64,000 nt of DNA. Origin: Nocardioides sp. NBC_00368 (lineage in GTDB: Bacteria > Actinomycetota > Actinomycetes > Propionibacteriales > Nocardioidaceae). Position 1 is the first letter of the stretch. Each line of letters starts with the position of its first letter. A program made the position numbers and the translations under genes. Of the stretch, positions 48,180 to 56,621 are shown one piece after another. The stretch covers positions 1,800,501-1,864,500 of the forward strand of contig NZ_CP107970.1 of assembly GCF_036090055.1 (NCBI RefSeq), given 5' to 3'. Below the pieces are notes generated by a model that worked only from the letters and a program-made list of their open reading frames with translations, ran no database searches and was not told the DNA's origin.

Positions 48180-49690
48180 CGGGTGGGCTCCTCGGTCGGG
48201 ACGGACGGGACGGGGGCGCCGACCTGGGCGCGGACGCGGGCACCCCGGGCGTACCCGACGGCGCACAGCAGGAGCAGGAAGCCGAGGGTGCCGAGGGTGA
48301 AGACCTCGAAGGTCACCTGGCTGACACCCCAGATCTCCTCGAACGGGTACGTCTCGCCGAAGAGACGCTCGAGGGTGCCCGGGAAGACGGCGACCCAGGA
48401 CCCGAGCAGGATCCAGGCGAAGGCCAGCCAGCCGAGCACCGCGAAGCCGCGGTCGGAGACGGGCACCCGGAACGGGCGCGCACGGTCGGGGTAGCGGGTG
48501 CGCAGCCGGATGGCGGCCGGGATCACCAGCAGGTAGCTGAGCAGGAAGGTCGAGATCGAGATCGTGAGCACGACCCCGAAGATCGAGGCACCGTCGCCGG
48601 TGACCTGCATGGCGACGAGAAGGAACGCCGTGGCCACGACACCGGAGAGCATGTTGACCCGCACCGGGGTGCCGAGGCCCTCGTGGAAGCGTCCGAAGAA
48701 CCCGCCGAAGAAGGCACCGTCGGCGGCGGTCATCGCCTGCATCCGGTCGGAGATGATCATCCACGCGGCGCCCTGGCTCATCAGGATGTAGACGAAGACG
48801 ACGGCGGTGAGCGTGAGCAGCGGCTCGGCCGCGGTGCCGTAGACCGAGTAGACCGTGCCGACGGCGTCGAGGAGTCCGCCGATGCCGGTGATCTCGTCGC
48901 TGGCGACGACGAGCAGGATCGCGAAGATCGGCACCAGGTAGCAGACCGCGGCGGTCGCGCAGGAGCGGAAGATCGAGACCGGTACGTCGCGGGCCGGGTT
49001 CTCCATCTCGCCGGCGGCACTGTTGGAGGATTCGAAGCCGAGGTAGGCGAAGAGCAGGATCGGGACCGAGCCGAACAGGCCGAGCAGCGTCGGGCTGAAG
49101 TCGCCCGCGCTGAGGCCGACGACACCGTTCTGCGCGGCGTAGACGATCGTGGTCAGCACGAAGAACGCGAGCAGGCCGACCTTGAGGATCGCGCCGCTGG
49201 TCGGCAGCCACTTGCCCTTGGCCAGGCTGGCGATCGCCGCGACCACGGTGATCCAGATGAAGACGATCTTGAAGACGTAGTCACCGAAGGAGCCGTGCTC
49301 GAGCGGGGTGATGTAGGTGCTGACGGTCTCGGCGGCGAGGAAGGCCATCGAGCCGCCGACCCACACCGGCTGGGTGATCCAGGTGAGGATCGCCGCCACC
49401 GCGGCGGCCGGTCGGCCGAAGGCGTCCCGGACCCAGGTGTAGGCCCCGCCCTCCTCGCTGAACGCCGCCCCGGTCTCGGCGAAGATCAGGCCGTACGGCA
49501 CGAGGAAGAACACCGCGAGCACGAGCGCCCACGTGAACGCCTCGGCGCCGTAGAGCGAGACCTGTCCGAGGGTCTCGAGGCCGACGACGGCGGCGATGAG
49601 CAGGAAGACGATGTCGAAGCGTCGTAGCGTCTTGCGGAGATGTGACTGCTGCTCGGCCGCGAGCGCGGTCGGCTGGTTGGTCTGCGTCAT
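48176..49690 (-). CDS. APC superfamily amine/amino acid permease
   Basis: 504-aa membrane protein with 12 or more helices. APC blocks: RRFDIVFLLIAAVVGLETLGQVSLYG, FLVPYGLIFAETGAAFSEEGGAYTWVRDAFGRP, FAYLGFESSNSAAGEMENPARDVP and DRMQAMTAADGAFFGG. It is sandwiched between the aldehyde dehydrogenase and the amine dehydrogenase genes with a 4-bp overlap to the latter, so it most likely imports the amine (histamine) substrate. Confidence 0.9.
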   Translation of the reverse strand: MTQTNQPTALAAEQQSHLRKTLRRFDIVFLLIAAVVGLETLGQVSLYGAEAFTWALVLAVFFLVPYGLIFAETGAAFSEEGGAYTWVRDAFGRPAAAVAAILTWITQPVWVGGSMAFLAAETVSTYITPLEHGSFGDYVFKIVFIWITVVAAIASLAKGKWLPTSGAILKVGLLAFFVLTTIVYAAQNGVVGLSAGDFSPTLLGLFGSVPILLFAYLGFESSNSAAGEMENPARDVPVSIFRSCATAAVCYLVPIFAILLVVASDEITGIGGLLDAVGTVYSVYGTAAEPLLTLTAVVFVYILMSQGAAWMIISDRMQAMTAADGAFFGGFFGRFHEGLGTPVRVNMLSGVVATAFLLVAMQVTGDGASIFGVVLTISISTFLLSYLLVIPAAIRLRTRYPDRARPFRVPVSDRGFAVLGWLAFAWILLGSWVAVFPGTLERLFGETYPFEEIWGVSQVTFEVFTLGTLGFLLLLCAVGYARGARVRAQVGAPVPSVPTEEPTR

Positions 49691-49719
49691 GGTGTGTCCC
49701 TGGTGTGTGGGGCCGGCGG

Positions 49720-51204
49720 TCAGTGGTTGATCCAGACGGTCTTGAGACCGACGTACTTGTCGAGAGCGTGCAGCGAGAGGTCGCGCCCGAAGCCCGAGCC
49801 CTTGAACCCGCCGAACGGCGTCCAGGCGCTGAAGGCGTCGACGCCGTTCACGGTCACGGTGCCGGCGTGGATCCGCTCGGCGAGCCGGTGGGCGCGGCTC
49901 AGGCTGCCGGTCGCGACCGAGGCGGCCAGGCCGTACGCGGTGTCGTTGGCGAGCGCGACGGCTTCGTCCTCGGTGTCGAAGGGGGTGACCGCCAGGACCG
50001 GTCCGAAGACCTCCTCGCGGGCGAGGGTGGAGGCCGGGTCGACGCCATCGAAGACGGTCGGCTGGACGTAGCAGTCGCTGCCGTCGCGGGTGATCCGCTC
50101 ACCGCCGGTGACCAGGCGCGCGCCGGAACCCTTGGCCTCGTCGACGTACTGCATGATCCGGTCGGTCTGCTCGGGCGAGACGATCGCGCCCATCCCGGCG
50201 GCCGGGTCGAGCGGGTCACCCGGGGCGTACGCCTCCGCCTCCTTCGCGACGAGGTCGACGAACTCCTCGTGGACCTCGCGCTGAACCAGGACACGGGAGT
50301 GCGCCGAGCAGACCGCGCCCTGGTTGAACCAGATGCCGAAGGCGGTCTGCTTGGCGGTGGCCGCGAGGTCCTCAGCGTCGGCGAAGACGACGTGCGGGCT
50401 CTTGCCGCCGCACTCGAGCCAGACCTGCTTGAGGTTGGACCGGCCGGCGTACTGCAGGAAGTACGCACCGACCTCGGTCGAGCCGGTGAAGGCGAGCACG
50501 TCGACGTCCGGGTGCAGGCCGAGCGCCTTGCCGGTCGTCTCTCCCAGGCCGGGGACGACGTTGAGGACACCGTCGGGGATCCCGGCCTCGGCGGCGAGCT
50601 CGGCGATCCGCAGGGCCGAGGACGGCGACTGCTCGGCAGGCTTGAGGACGACGCTGTTGCCGGCGGCCATCGCCGGGGCGACCTTCCAGGCGAGCATGTC
50701 GACCGGGTAGTTCCACGGGACGACGGCGCCGACGACGCCGAGCGGGACGCGGCGGATCAGCGCGGTCGTGCCCGGCGGGGTGGGCGCGACCTCGTCGTTG
50801 ATCTTGTCGATCGCCTCGGCGTAGTAGCGGAACAGGTTCACCGAGAACGGCAGGTCGAGGTCGTAGGCGTCCACCACCCGCTTGCCCATGTCGAGCGAGT
50901 CCAGGACCGCGAGCTCGGCAGCGTGGTCGGCGAGAAGGTCGGCGAAGCGGAGCATCCGCTCCCGCCGGAAGGCGACTCCCGCCCGCGACCAGCCCCCGTC
51001 CTGGTACGCAGCCCGCGCCGCCCGCACGGCGGCGTCGACCCCGGCCGGGCCGGCGTCGGCGACCTCGGCGAGCAGGGCCCCGGACGCGGGGTTCCGGTTC
51101 TCGAAGGAGCCGTCCGCGGTGTCGACGGAACGGCCGCCCACGAACGCTCGCGTCCGGGGGCGGACCTCGGCGGCGATCTCTCGCCAGTCCTGGTGGGTAC
51201 GCAC
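49720..51204 (-). CDS. Aldehyde dehydrogenase of the amine catabolic operon
   Basis: 494-aa NAD-dependent dehydrogenase; start at the GTG at 51204 with AAGGA upstream (a TTG two codons earlier is also possible). Motifs: GVVGAVVPWNYPVDMLAWKVAPAMAAGN, AFTGSTEVGAYFLQYAG, catalytic Glu in WLECGGKSPHVVF, catalytic Cys in NQGAVCSAHSRVLV, EEVFGPVLAVTPFDTEDEA and FGGFKGSGFGRDLS. It resembles PuuC-type amino-aldehyde dehydrogenases. As first gene of the permease/amine dehydrogenase operon it would oxidise the aldehyde product (imidazole acetaldehyde to imidazole-4-acetate). Confidence 0.9.
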   Translation of the reverse strand: MRTHQDWREIAAEVRPRTRAFVGGRSVDTADGSFENRNPASGALLAEVADAGPAGVDAAVRAARAAYQDGGWSRAGVAFRRERMLRFADLLADHAAELAVLDSLDMGKRVVDAYDLDLPFSVNLFRYYAEAIDKINDEVAPTPPGTTALIRRVPLGVVGAVVPWNYPVDMLAWKVAPAMAAGNSVVLKPAEQSPSSALRIAELAAEAGIPDGVLNVVPGLGETTGKALGLHPDVDVLAFTGSTEVGAYFLQYAGRSNLKQVWLECGGKSPHVVFADAEDLAATAKQTAFGIWFNQGAVCSAHSRVLVQREVHEEFVDLVAKEAEAYAPGDPLDPAAGMGAIVSPEQTDRIMQYVDEAKGSGARLVTGGERITRDGSDCYVQPTVFDGVDPASTLAREEVFGPVLAVTPFDTEDEAVALANDTAYGLAASVATGSLSRAHRLAERIHAGTVTVNGVDAFSAWTPFGGFKGSGFGRDLSLHALDKYVGLKTVWINH

Positions 51205-51218
51205 AAGCAAGTCCTTTC

Positions 51219-51236
51219 TTTGCGCTTCACCGCAAA
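51219..51236. promoter_or_regulatory. Candidate TetR operator between the dehydrogenase operon and its regulator
   Basis: TTTGCG and CGCAAA flank a 6-bp spacer, giving an 18-bp dyad directly upstream of the aldehyde dehydrogenase ribosome binding site and 68 bp from the divergent TetR start. It is the clearest dyad in this 99-bp gap. Binding is inferred. Confidence 0.5.
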
Positions 51237-51303
51237 TATGAGGCGCGCCACACCAGGTGTCAATCGTCCGCCCACAGATTTCACATACGCGTTACGGTTG
51301 AGC

Positions 51304-51957
51304 ATGGCTCGACGCAAGGACCAGGCCGCACGGCGCGAACACCTGACCGCGGCAACACTGACCGTGATCGCCGCCCACGGCTTGGCCGGCGCCACGATGA
51401 AGAACATCGCCGCCGAGGCCGGCATCTCGCCGCGCCTGATCGCCTATTACTACCCCGAGCTCGACGGCCTCATCGAGGCCGCTCACCAGGCCGCGACCGA
51501 CCGCTACTACTGGTCCCGGCAGCGTGCGATCGAAGGCGACCTGTCCCCCGCCGAGAAGCTCGGCCGCCTGATGTACTCGGGCCTTCCGCGCGGCGAGGAC
51601 CTGCTGTTGAGCCAGGTTCTCGACGAGATCTCGGTCAACGCGAGCCGCAGCCCGATGCACGCCACCCTGATGACGCTGCTCTTCGACCGCGAGGTCTCGC
51701 TCTACACCGCGGTGCTCGAGGTCGGACGCGCGACCGGCGCGTTCTCGCTGACCGACTCGGCCGAGGCGATCGCTCGCAACTTCGTGGCCCTCGAGGACGC
51801 CTTCGGCCTCCACCTGCTCGCCCACAACTCCTCGCTCAGCCTGGAGCGCGCCGAGCAGCAGCTGGCCAGCTACGCCCACTCCGCGCTCGGTGTCCGGGTC
51901 GCCCCGATCGACCCGGAATTGCCGAAGAACGCAAAGAATCCGCCGGCTGCGAGGTAG
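51304..51957 (+). CDS. TetR family transcriptional regulator
   Basis: 217-aa regulator starting at the ATG at 51304 (MARRKDQAARREHLTAATL). Helix-turn-helix: LTVIAAHGLAGATMKNIAAEAGISPRLIAYYYPELDGLIEAA. The C-terminal ligand domain is helical (GEDLLLSQVLDEISVNASRSPMHATLM). It resembles BetI-like regulators of amine catabolism. Divergent from the aldehyde dehydrogenase-permease-amine dehydrogenase operon, it is its likely regulator. Confidence 0.9.
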   Translation: MARRKDQAARREHLTAATLTVIAAHGLAGATMKNIAAEAGISPRLIAYYYPELDGLIEAAHQAATDRYYWSRQRAIEGDLSPAEKLGRLMYSGLPRGEDLLLSQVLDEISVNASRSPMHATLMTLLFDREVSLYTAVLEVGRATGAFSLTDSAEAIARNFVALEDAFGLHLLAHNSSLSLERAEQQLASYAHSALGVRVAPIDPELPKNAKNPPAAR

Positions 51958-51960
51958 CGG

Positions 51961-52587
51961 TCAGGCAGTCGCGACCTGGGCCGGCCGCGCGGTCCGCGAC
52001 AGCGCCTCGATCCCCCAGCAGACCAGGCAGCCGACGAGCGGGATGGCCACGCTCGACACCATCATGAAGAGGTCGGTCACGAACGTGTCGCCGACCATCG
52101 ACTCCCAGACCCTCCCCGACCAGGTGATCCACACCATCATCAGCACCGCAGGGACGATCAGCCCGGCCAGCCACAGGAAGCCCTGGCGGCGCGCGATGCC
52201 CCAAGCAGCCACGAGGCACAGCACCGTGACCACCATCTGGAGCCGGATCAGCCACAGCCACCACTCACCGTGCGGCAGATCGAACGACCCGCGTGCCTGG
52301 AGGAAGTTCGCCATCAGCCAGAACGAGTCGAAGAACCACGGCACGAGCAGGAGGAGCGGCGCCGTCATCCGACGAAGGAGCGTTCGTCCACGCCAGACCA
52401 GCACTGCTGCGTACGTCAGGTAGACCAGCGTGAACAGCACCCCCTGGAACGCGTAGATCTCGGGATAGCCGATCTCCCACTGGAGCCGGCTCAGCAGCAC
52501 CAGCCGCAGGGCCTCTGCCGCCGCGACGACCACTGCCGCCACCACCGAAAGTCCGACCCGATTCGTCCGCTCCGCGGTTGTCGTCAT
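51961..52587 (-). CDS. Multi-pass membrane protein, function unknown
   Basis: 208-aa protein with six hydrophobic segments, including VGLSVVAAVVVAAAEALRLV, FQGVLFTLVYLTYAAVLVW, MVVTVLCLVAAWGIA and LMMVWITWSG. Trp/Phe-rich loops (LLVPWFFDSFWLMANFLQARG, HGEWWLWLIRLQ) are notable. I do not recognise a family. It is convergent with the TetR gene, ending 3 bp from it. Confidence 0.6.
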   Translation of the reverse strand: MTTTAERTNRVGLSVVAAVVVAAAEALRLVLLSRLQWEIGYPEIYAFQGVLFTLVYLTYAAVLVWRGRTLLRRMTAPLLLLVPWFFDSFWLMANFLQARGSFDLPHGEWWLWLIRLQMVVTVLCLVAAWGIARRQGFLWLAGLIVPAVLMMVWITWSGRVWESMVGDTFVTDLFMMVSSVAIPLVGCLVCWGIEALSRTARPAQVATA

Positions 52588-52672
52588 GCCCAGCAGTATT
52601 GCGGGTTCGCCGACGTACGCGGCGGTAGAGGACCGCCGTGTCGGTCATTCCGTGACACGGCGAGCCGGATGA

Positions 52673-53890
52673 TCAGTCCTCGGCGCGGTCCCCGATGACG
52701 ACTGGGCGGCCGGCGACGTACCCGGCGAAGAGCTGGACCACCGCGATGCCCAGCAGCAGCGCGATCGGGACCGACCACGATCCGGTGGACTCGCGCAGCA
52801 GCCCGACGAGGAACGGGCCGCCGGCAGCGAGCAGGTAGCCGATGCTCTGCCCCATCGAGGAGAGCGCGGTGGTGCCGGCGGTGGTCGCGGTGCGGATGCT
52901 GAACAGGGTGAGGACGACCGGGAAGACCGCACCGCCGATGCCGATCAGCACCGCCCAGACCCAGGCGCCGGCGACGGGTGCGACCCAGAGCCCGGCGAAC
53001 CCGATCGCGAGGAACGCGGTCAGGACCGCGACCAGGTGGCCCTGCGACGATGCCCGGATCGCGAGCGATGGCGCCAGGAAGAACACCGGTACGCCGACGA
53101 GGATGCTCACCGCGAGCAGCAGCCCGGCCGTCGCGTGGCTGAAGCCGGCGTCGGCGTAGATGCTGGGCAGCCAGCTCATCACGACGTACGCGAACAGCGA
53201 CTGGGTGCCGAAGAGGATCGTCACGGCCCATGCCACCGGCTCGCGCCACAGCGAGACCCGGGTCGTGGCTCCGCGGCGGTGGCCGTGGTCGCGCAGATGT
53301 GGCACCCACGCGAGCAGGGCCAGGGCGGCGAGCAGCGCCCAGACGCCGAGACCGACCCGCCAGCTTCCGGCCGCCTCGGCGATCGGCACCGTGACCCCGG
53401 CGGCGATCGCCGCGCCCAGCGACATGATCGCGCTGTAGGCACCGGTGACCGCGCCGACCCGGTTCGGGAAGCCCTCCTTGACCACGGCCGGCAGCAGTAC
53501 GTTGGCGAGCGCGATGCCCGCGCAGGCGACGAAGGTGCCGACGAGCAGCAGCCAGGGGTCGCCGATCACCCGGACCAGCAGCCCGGCCACCAGCAGGCCG
53601 AACGCGACGCCGATGTCGCGATGCACGCCGAGCCGGCGCGCGAGCGTCATCCCGGTCGCACCGACGACGGCGAAGCACAGCACGGGCAGCGAGGTCAGGA
53701 ACGACCTGGTCCCGGCCGAGAGTCCGTCGAGGCCGTCGAGCAGCGCACCGAGGGAGGTGATGCCGCCGCGCAGGTTCGCCGCCACCAGCAGGACCGCGAC
53801 CAGGAGCCACACCGTCGACCGCAGGTTCGACGGCGGAGCATCGGGGCGGGACTGGAGTCGGGAGGTCACACGCCCTAGGATGCCAGACAT
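52673..53890 (-). CDS. MFS transporter, CynX/NimT family
   Basis: 405-aa membrane protein with about 12 helices; ANLRGGITSLGALLDGL at the first helix, FLTSLPVLCFAVVGATGMTLARRLG, GIALANVLLPAVVKEGFPNRVGAVTGAYSAIMSLGAAIAAG and ALSSMGQSIGYLLAAGGPFLVGLL are CynX/NimT marks (cyanate and 2-nitroimidazole transporters). Start taken as the ATG at 53890; a GTG at 53869 would leave more room for a promoter. Only 27 bp separate it from the divergent GntR start. Confidence 0.88.
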   Translation of the reverse strand: MSGILGRVTSRLQSRPDAPPSNLRSTVWLLVAVLLVAANLRGGITSLGALLDGLDGLSAGTRSFLTSLPVLCFAVVGATGMTLARRLGVHRDIGVAFGLLVAGLLVRVIGDPWLLLVGTFVACAGIALANVLLPAVVKEGFPNRVGAVTGAYSAIMSLGAAIAAGVTVPIAEAAGSWRVGLGVWALLAALALLAWVPHLRDHGHRRGATTRVSLWREPVAWAVTILFGTQSLFAYVVMSWLPSIYADAGFSHATAGLLLAVSILVGVPVFFLAPSLAIRASSQGHLVAVLTAFLAIGFAGLWVAPVAGAWVWAVLIGIGGAVFPVVLTLFSIRTATTAGTTALSSMGQSIGYLLAAGGPFLVGLLRESTGSWSVPIALLLGIAVVQLFAGYVAGRPVVIGDRAED

Positions 53891-53917
53891 CGGATGATTG
53901 GATGAAAGGACGGCATC

Positions 53918-54574
53918 GTGCCGCTCTCCACCACCACGCCTCGCTCCCTGGTCGACCAGGCGATCGACGGCATGCGCGCGCTGCTCGCCGACGGCGAGTG
54001 GGCCGTCGGCGCCCGCATCCCGCCGGAGCCCGAGCTGGCCGCGGCGCTCGGCGTCAGCCGCAACACCGTGCGCGAGGCGGTGCGGGCGCTGGCCCACACC
54101 GGCGTGCTGGAGGTGCGGCGCGGGGACGGGACGTACGTCGCCGCCGCCAACGAGGTCGCGGCGATGATGCGGCGCCAGGTCGGCCGCGTCGACATGCGGC
54201 ACGTCCTCGAGGTTCGCCACGCGATCGAGACCCGGGCGGCGGCGCTGGCCGCGGAGCGACGCTCCGACGACGACCTGCGGGCGCTGACCGCCGTCATGGA
54301 TCGGCGTACCGCGGCGGTCGCGGCCGGCGACGCCGAGGCCTTCGCCGCGGCCGACGCGGAGTTCCATCTCGGCGTGGTCACCGCGACCCACAACCCGTTC
54401 CTCATCGAGCTCTATGCGGGTTTCGAGGACACCCTGCGCGCGACCATCCACCTCGACGACGAGACCGCCGAGATCGCCGACGAGCACGTCGCCGTCTTCG
54501 ACGCGATCCGCGCCCAGGACCCAGACGCCGCCGCGGCCGCCGTCACCGGCCTGCTCCACACACTCGCCCGCTGA
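53918..54574 (+). CDS. FadR/GntR family transcriptional regulator
   Basis: 218-aa regulator starting at the GTG at 53918 with AAAGGA 7 bp upstream. Winged helix: LVDQAIDGMRALLADGEWAVGARIPPEPELAAALGVSRNTVREAVRALAHTGVLEVRRGDGTYVA. The FCD domain follows with DAEFHLGVVTATHNPFLIELYAGF and DEHVAVFDAIRAQD. It is divergent from the MFS gene and is probably its regulator; the gap holds an imperfect dyad around GGATGATTGGATG. A very long palindrome follows its stop (54595-54643). Confidence 0.88.
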   Translation: MPLSTTTPRSLVDQAIDGMRALLADGEWAVGARIPPEPELAAALGVSRNTVREAVRALAHTGVLEVRRGDGTYVAAANEVAAMMRRQVGRVDMRHVLEVRHAIETRAAALAAERRSDDDLRALTAVMDRRTAAVAAGDAEAFAAADAEFHLGVVTATHNPFLIELYAGFEDTLRATIHLDDETAEIADEHVAVFDAIRAQDPDAAAAAVTGLLHTLAR

Positions 54575-54594
54575 GGCCTGAACCAATGCCGATC

Positions 54595-54643
54595 AACCTG
54601 GGGAGGGCTGTCCGAACCAGGTTCGGACAGCCCTCCCCAGGTT
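54595..54643. terminator. 49-bp perfect palindrome after the GntR gene
   Basis: Positions 54595-54618 are exactly complementary to 54620-54643 around one unpaired base. It starts 20 bp after the regulator's stop and 120 bp before the next gene, so it is most likely a terminator. Its 24-bp arms and near-absent loop would allow a cruciform in DNA. Confidence 0.7.
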
Positions 54644-54762
54644 CGCTCTGATCGAGGTCGGTCCCAGAACTCGCGATCTACCGAATGCGGGGTACGTGCC
54701 TCGGAACCCACGTTGACTCGCGTCGGTCCCCCTAGAGTCGCCACGACTTGGAGGAGGGACCG

Positions 54763-55392
54763 ATGTCGATGAATGGCGTCTTCTGCCTGGAAGGCGAGTG
54801 GGATGCAGACCTGCGCAGACGCACCAGTGTCCTGCCCGTCCTCGATCTCTTGGAACGGCTCTGCGCGATCAAGGTGATCCATCGAAAGGTCGCGACCACT
54901 GGTGAGGTCGAGCATTACCTCAACCTGTGGCGCCAGGCCCGATACGACGACTACCCAGTTCTATATCTCGCAGCTCATGGCGACAGAGGGTGGCTGAGTT
55001 GGTCGAGCCGCAACGACACCAGCCTCGACGATCTCGCGGAGATCCTCGGCGAGAGCGCCGTTGGGTGCTATGTCCACTTGGGTTCGTGTCTGACGCTGTT
55101 CAACGAGAAAGAGGCGCGTGCTTTCGTCGAGAGAACCGGTGTGCGCGCCCTGCTCGGCTACCGCGCCGAGGTCGAATGGGTCGAATCAGCAGCGTTCGAG
55201 ACGCTTCTTCTGCCCACGCTTGCCGAGTACGCGCCTACCAGGCGAACAACCAATACCTTGTTCAACACCGTCATGGGTCTGCAGAGCGACCTCGCTCGGC
55301 GCCTCAAGTTCGTCATGATCACTGCCGACGGAACCCTGCGAGGCCAGGACTGGTCACGTGGCAAGAGCTCTGTAGCTGACCTGGTTCCATGA
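54763..55392 (+). CDS. DUF6642-type protein with caspase/CHAT-like His-Cys dyad
   Basis: 209-aa protein starting at the ATG at 54763 with GAGGAGGG upstream. I recognise the DUF6642 pattern: GVFCLEGEWDADLRRRTSVLPVLDLLERL at the N-terminus, YPVLYLAAHGDRGWLSW, CYVHLGSCLTLF, GVRALLGYRAEVEWVESAAFETLLLP. Strands ending in an AHG (His72) and a GSC (Cys109) are the layout of caspase-like (CHAT/C14) cysteine proteases, so a protease function is plausible but unproven. The stop overlaps the start of the GIY-YIG gene (ATGA), making a two-gene operon. Confidence 0.7.
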   Translation: MSMNGVFCLEGEWDADLRRRTSVLPVLDLLERLCAIKVIHRKVATTGEVEHYLNLWRQARYDDYPVLYLAAHGDRGWLSWSSRNDTSLDDLAEILGESAVGCYVHLGSCLTLFNEKEARAFVERTGVRALLGYRAEVEWVESAAFETLLLPTLAEYAPTRRTTNTLFNTVMGLQSDLARRLKFVMITADGTLRGQDWSRGKSSVADLVP

Positions 55393-55805
55393 GCACGAGC
55401 TCCGAATGGACAACGCTGCTATCCGCGACCCGCTTCACCACCGTCACGTTGTCGCGCAGTGAGATCCCGCGCTCACCGGGCGTGTACGCCTGGTTTCAGG
55501 ACGGCGAGTGTGTCTACGTAGGCAAAGCCAGCAACCTGCGGAGGCGAATCGGCAAGCACCTCAGCACCTCCTTGGACCTGAGCCGAAGCACTCTTCGTGC
55601 GTCGATCGCGGTCACGACGCTGGGAATCACCCGCAAGCACGCCCGGAGCCGACCGACCGTCTTGACACCAGAGCAAGTCGATGTCGTGACCGCGTGGTTC
55701 GCAGCTACCGAGGTCAACTGGCTCGAGTGCAAGACGCGCGACGAGGCAGACGCCCTGGAAGGTCGACTTCGGAAGAGTTGGATGCCCAGTCTGAACCGGA
55801 TCTGA
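55389..55805 (+). CDS. GIY-YIG nuclease domain protein
   Basis: 138-aa stand-alone nuclease. The motif is SPGVYAWFQDGECVYVGKASNLRRRIGKHL (Tyr33, Tyr43, catalytic Arg near 52), and the metal-binding glutamate is Glu124 in DEADALEGRLRKSWMPSLNRI with the final Asn. The middle has ITRKHARSRPTVLTPEQVDVVTAWF. No extra DNA-binding domain is fused. Translational coupling to the caspase-like gene suggests they act together; nucleic acid cleavage in defence or stress is a possible role. Confidence 0.85.
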   Translation: MSTSSEWTTLLSATRFTTVTLSRSEIPRSPGVYAWFQDGECVYVGKASNLRRRIGKHLSTSLDLSRSTLRASIAVTTLGITRKHARSRPTVLTPEQVDVVTAWFAATEVNWLECKTRDEADALEGRLRKSWMPSLNRI

Positions 55806-55913
55806 CCTCCGAAACATCAAGGACGGGATCGACCGATCGACAGGCGTCCCGGACATACGCATCTGCGGCGGCGTTTCCGTCCGCATGAGAGCGGAGCGCC
55901 CTACCATCGCCGC

Positions 55914-56621
55914 ATGATCGAGTTCGTCAAGCTGATCGTCGACGTGGTCCTCAGGGCCGTCCCGGGCATCGTCAGCAGGAACGAGCGGGACCGGGCGGCA
56001 CAGCTCGGGGCGGACCTGTTCCTGCTCTACGTACAGATCAACGACGTGCTCGTGCGGGCGGAGCAGATCGTCACCGAGATGGAGCGCTACGACGGGGCGG
56101 CCGATCTCGAGCTCGCCACCGCACGCGGGGCGCTGCTCCGGCTGGTGCCGGATCAGATCGCCGACATCCGGGTGATCGCAGAGGGTCTCGAGCGCCTGCG
56201 TTGGGAGCTCCAGGTGCTCGACGGCCAGTCCTCTCTCACCATCGACTTCCTCCTCGACCGCAAGCTCTCGGCGCTGGACCTGCTCTCGCATGCGCTCACC
56301 CTCGACCACCTCCCGCTGGGAATGACGAGCATCGAGGTCGACGACGAGGGGATCCGATGGCCGAAGATCCGGCCGACCCACGAGGCCCGCTGGCTGGTGT
56401 GCCGCAATCTGAGCGGAGAGCTCGGCGGGGACAACCCCACCCGAGAAGACGAGGTACGCCGCATCCGGCTCTATCTCGAGCGCCGGCAGCCGCGGGAGGA
56501 GATGCGGGCGATCCGCGAGAGCCTGGAGAAGGTGCGCGAGGCGATCGCGGCCAACTTCACGATCCAGGACATCCTGATCCGGGCGGGCGACCCGCGTCTC
56601 AGCAAACGCCGTCTCCGCTAA
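55914..56621 (+). CDS. Helical protein, function unknown
   Basis: 235-aa mostly alpha-helical protein. The N-terminus IEFVKLIVDVVLRAVPGIVSRN is a moderately hydrophobic helix that could touch the membrane; long charged helices follow (LFLLYVQINDVLVRAEQIVTEMERY, IADIRVIAEGLERLRWELQVLDG, REEMRAIRESLEKVREAIAANFTIQD) and may form coiled coils. No known family is recognised. It lies 108 bp after the GIY-YIG gene on the same strand and may belong with it. Confidence 0.6.
   Translation: MIEFVKLIVDVVLRAVPGIVSRNERDRAAQLGADLFLLYVQINDVLVRAEQIVTEMERYDGAADLELATARGALLRLVPDQIADIRVIAEGLERLRWELQVLDGQSSLTIDFLLDRKLSALDLLSHALTLDHLPLGMTSIEVDDEGIRWPKIRPTHEARWLVCRNLSGELGGDNPTREDEVRRIRLYLERRQPREEMRAIRESLEKVREAIAANFTIQDILIRAGDPRLSKRRLR

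Noticed and set aside
45789..48494. Open frame of about 900 codons opposite the amine dehydrogenase and permease
   Set aside because: Antisense shadow of real genes with motifs on the minus strand; it runs through the terminator hairpins.
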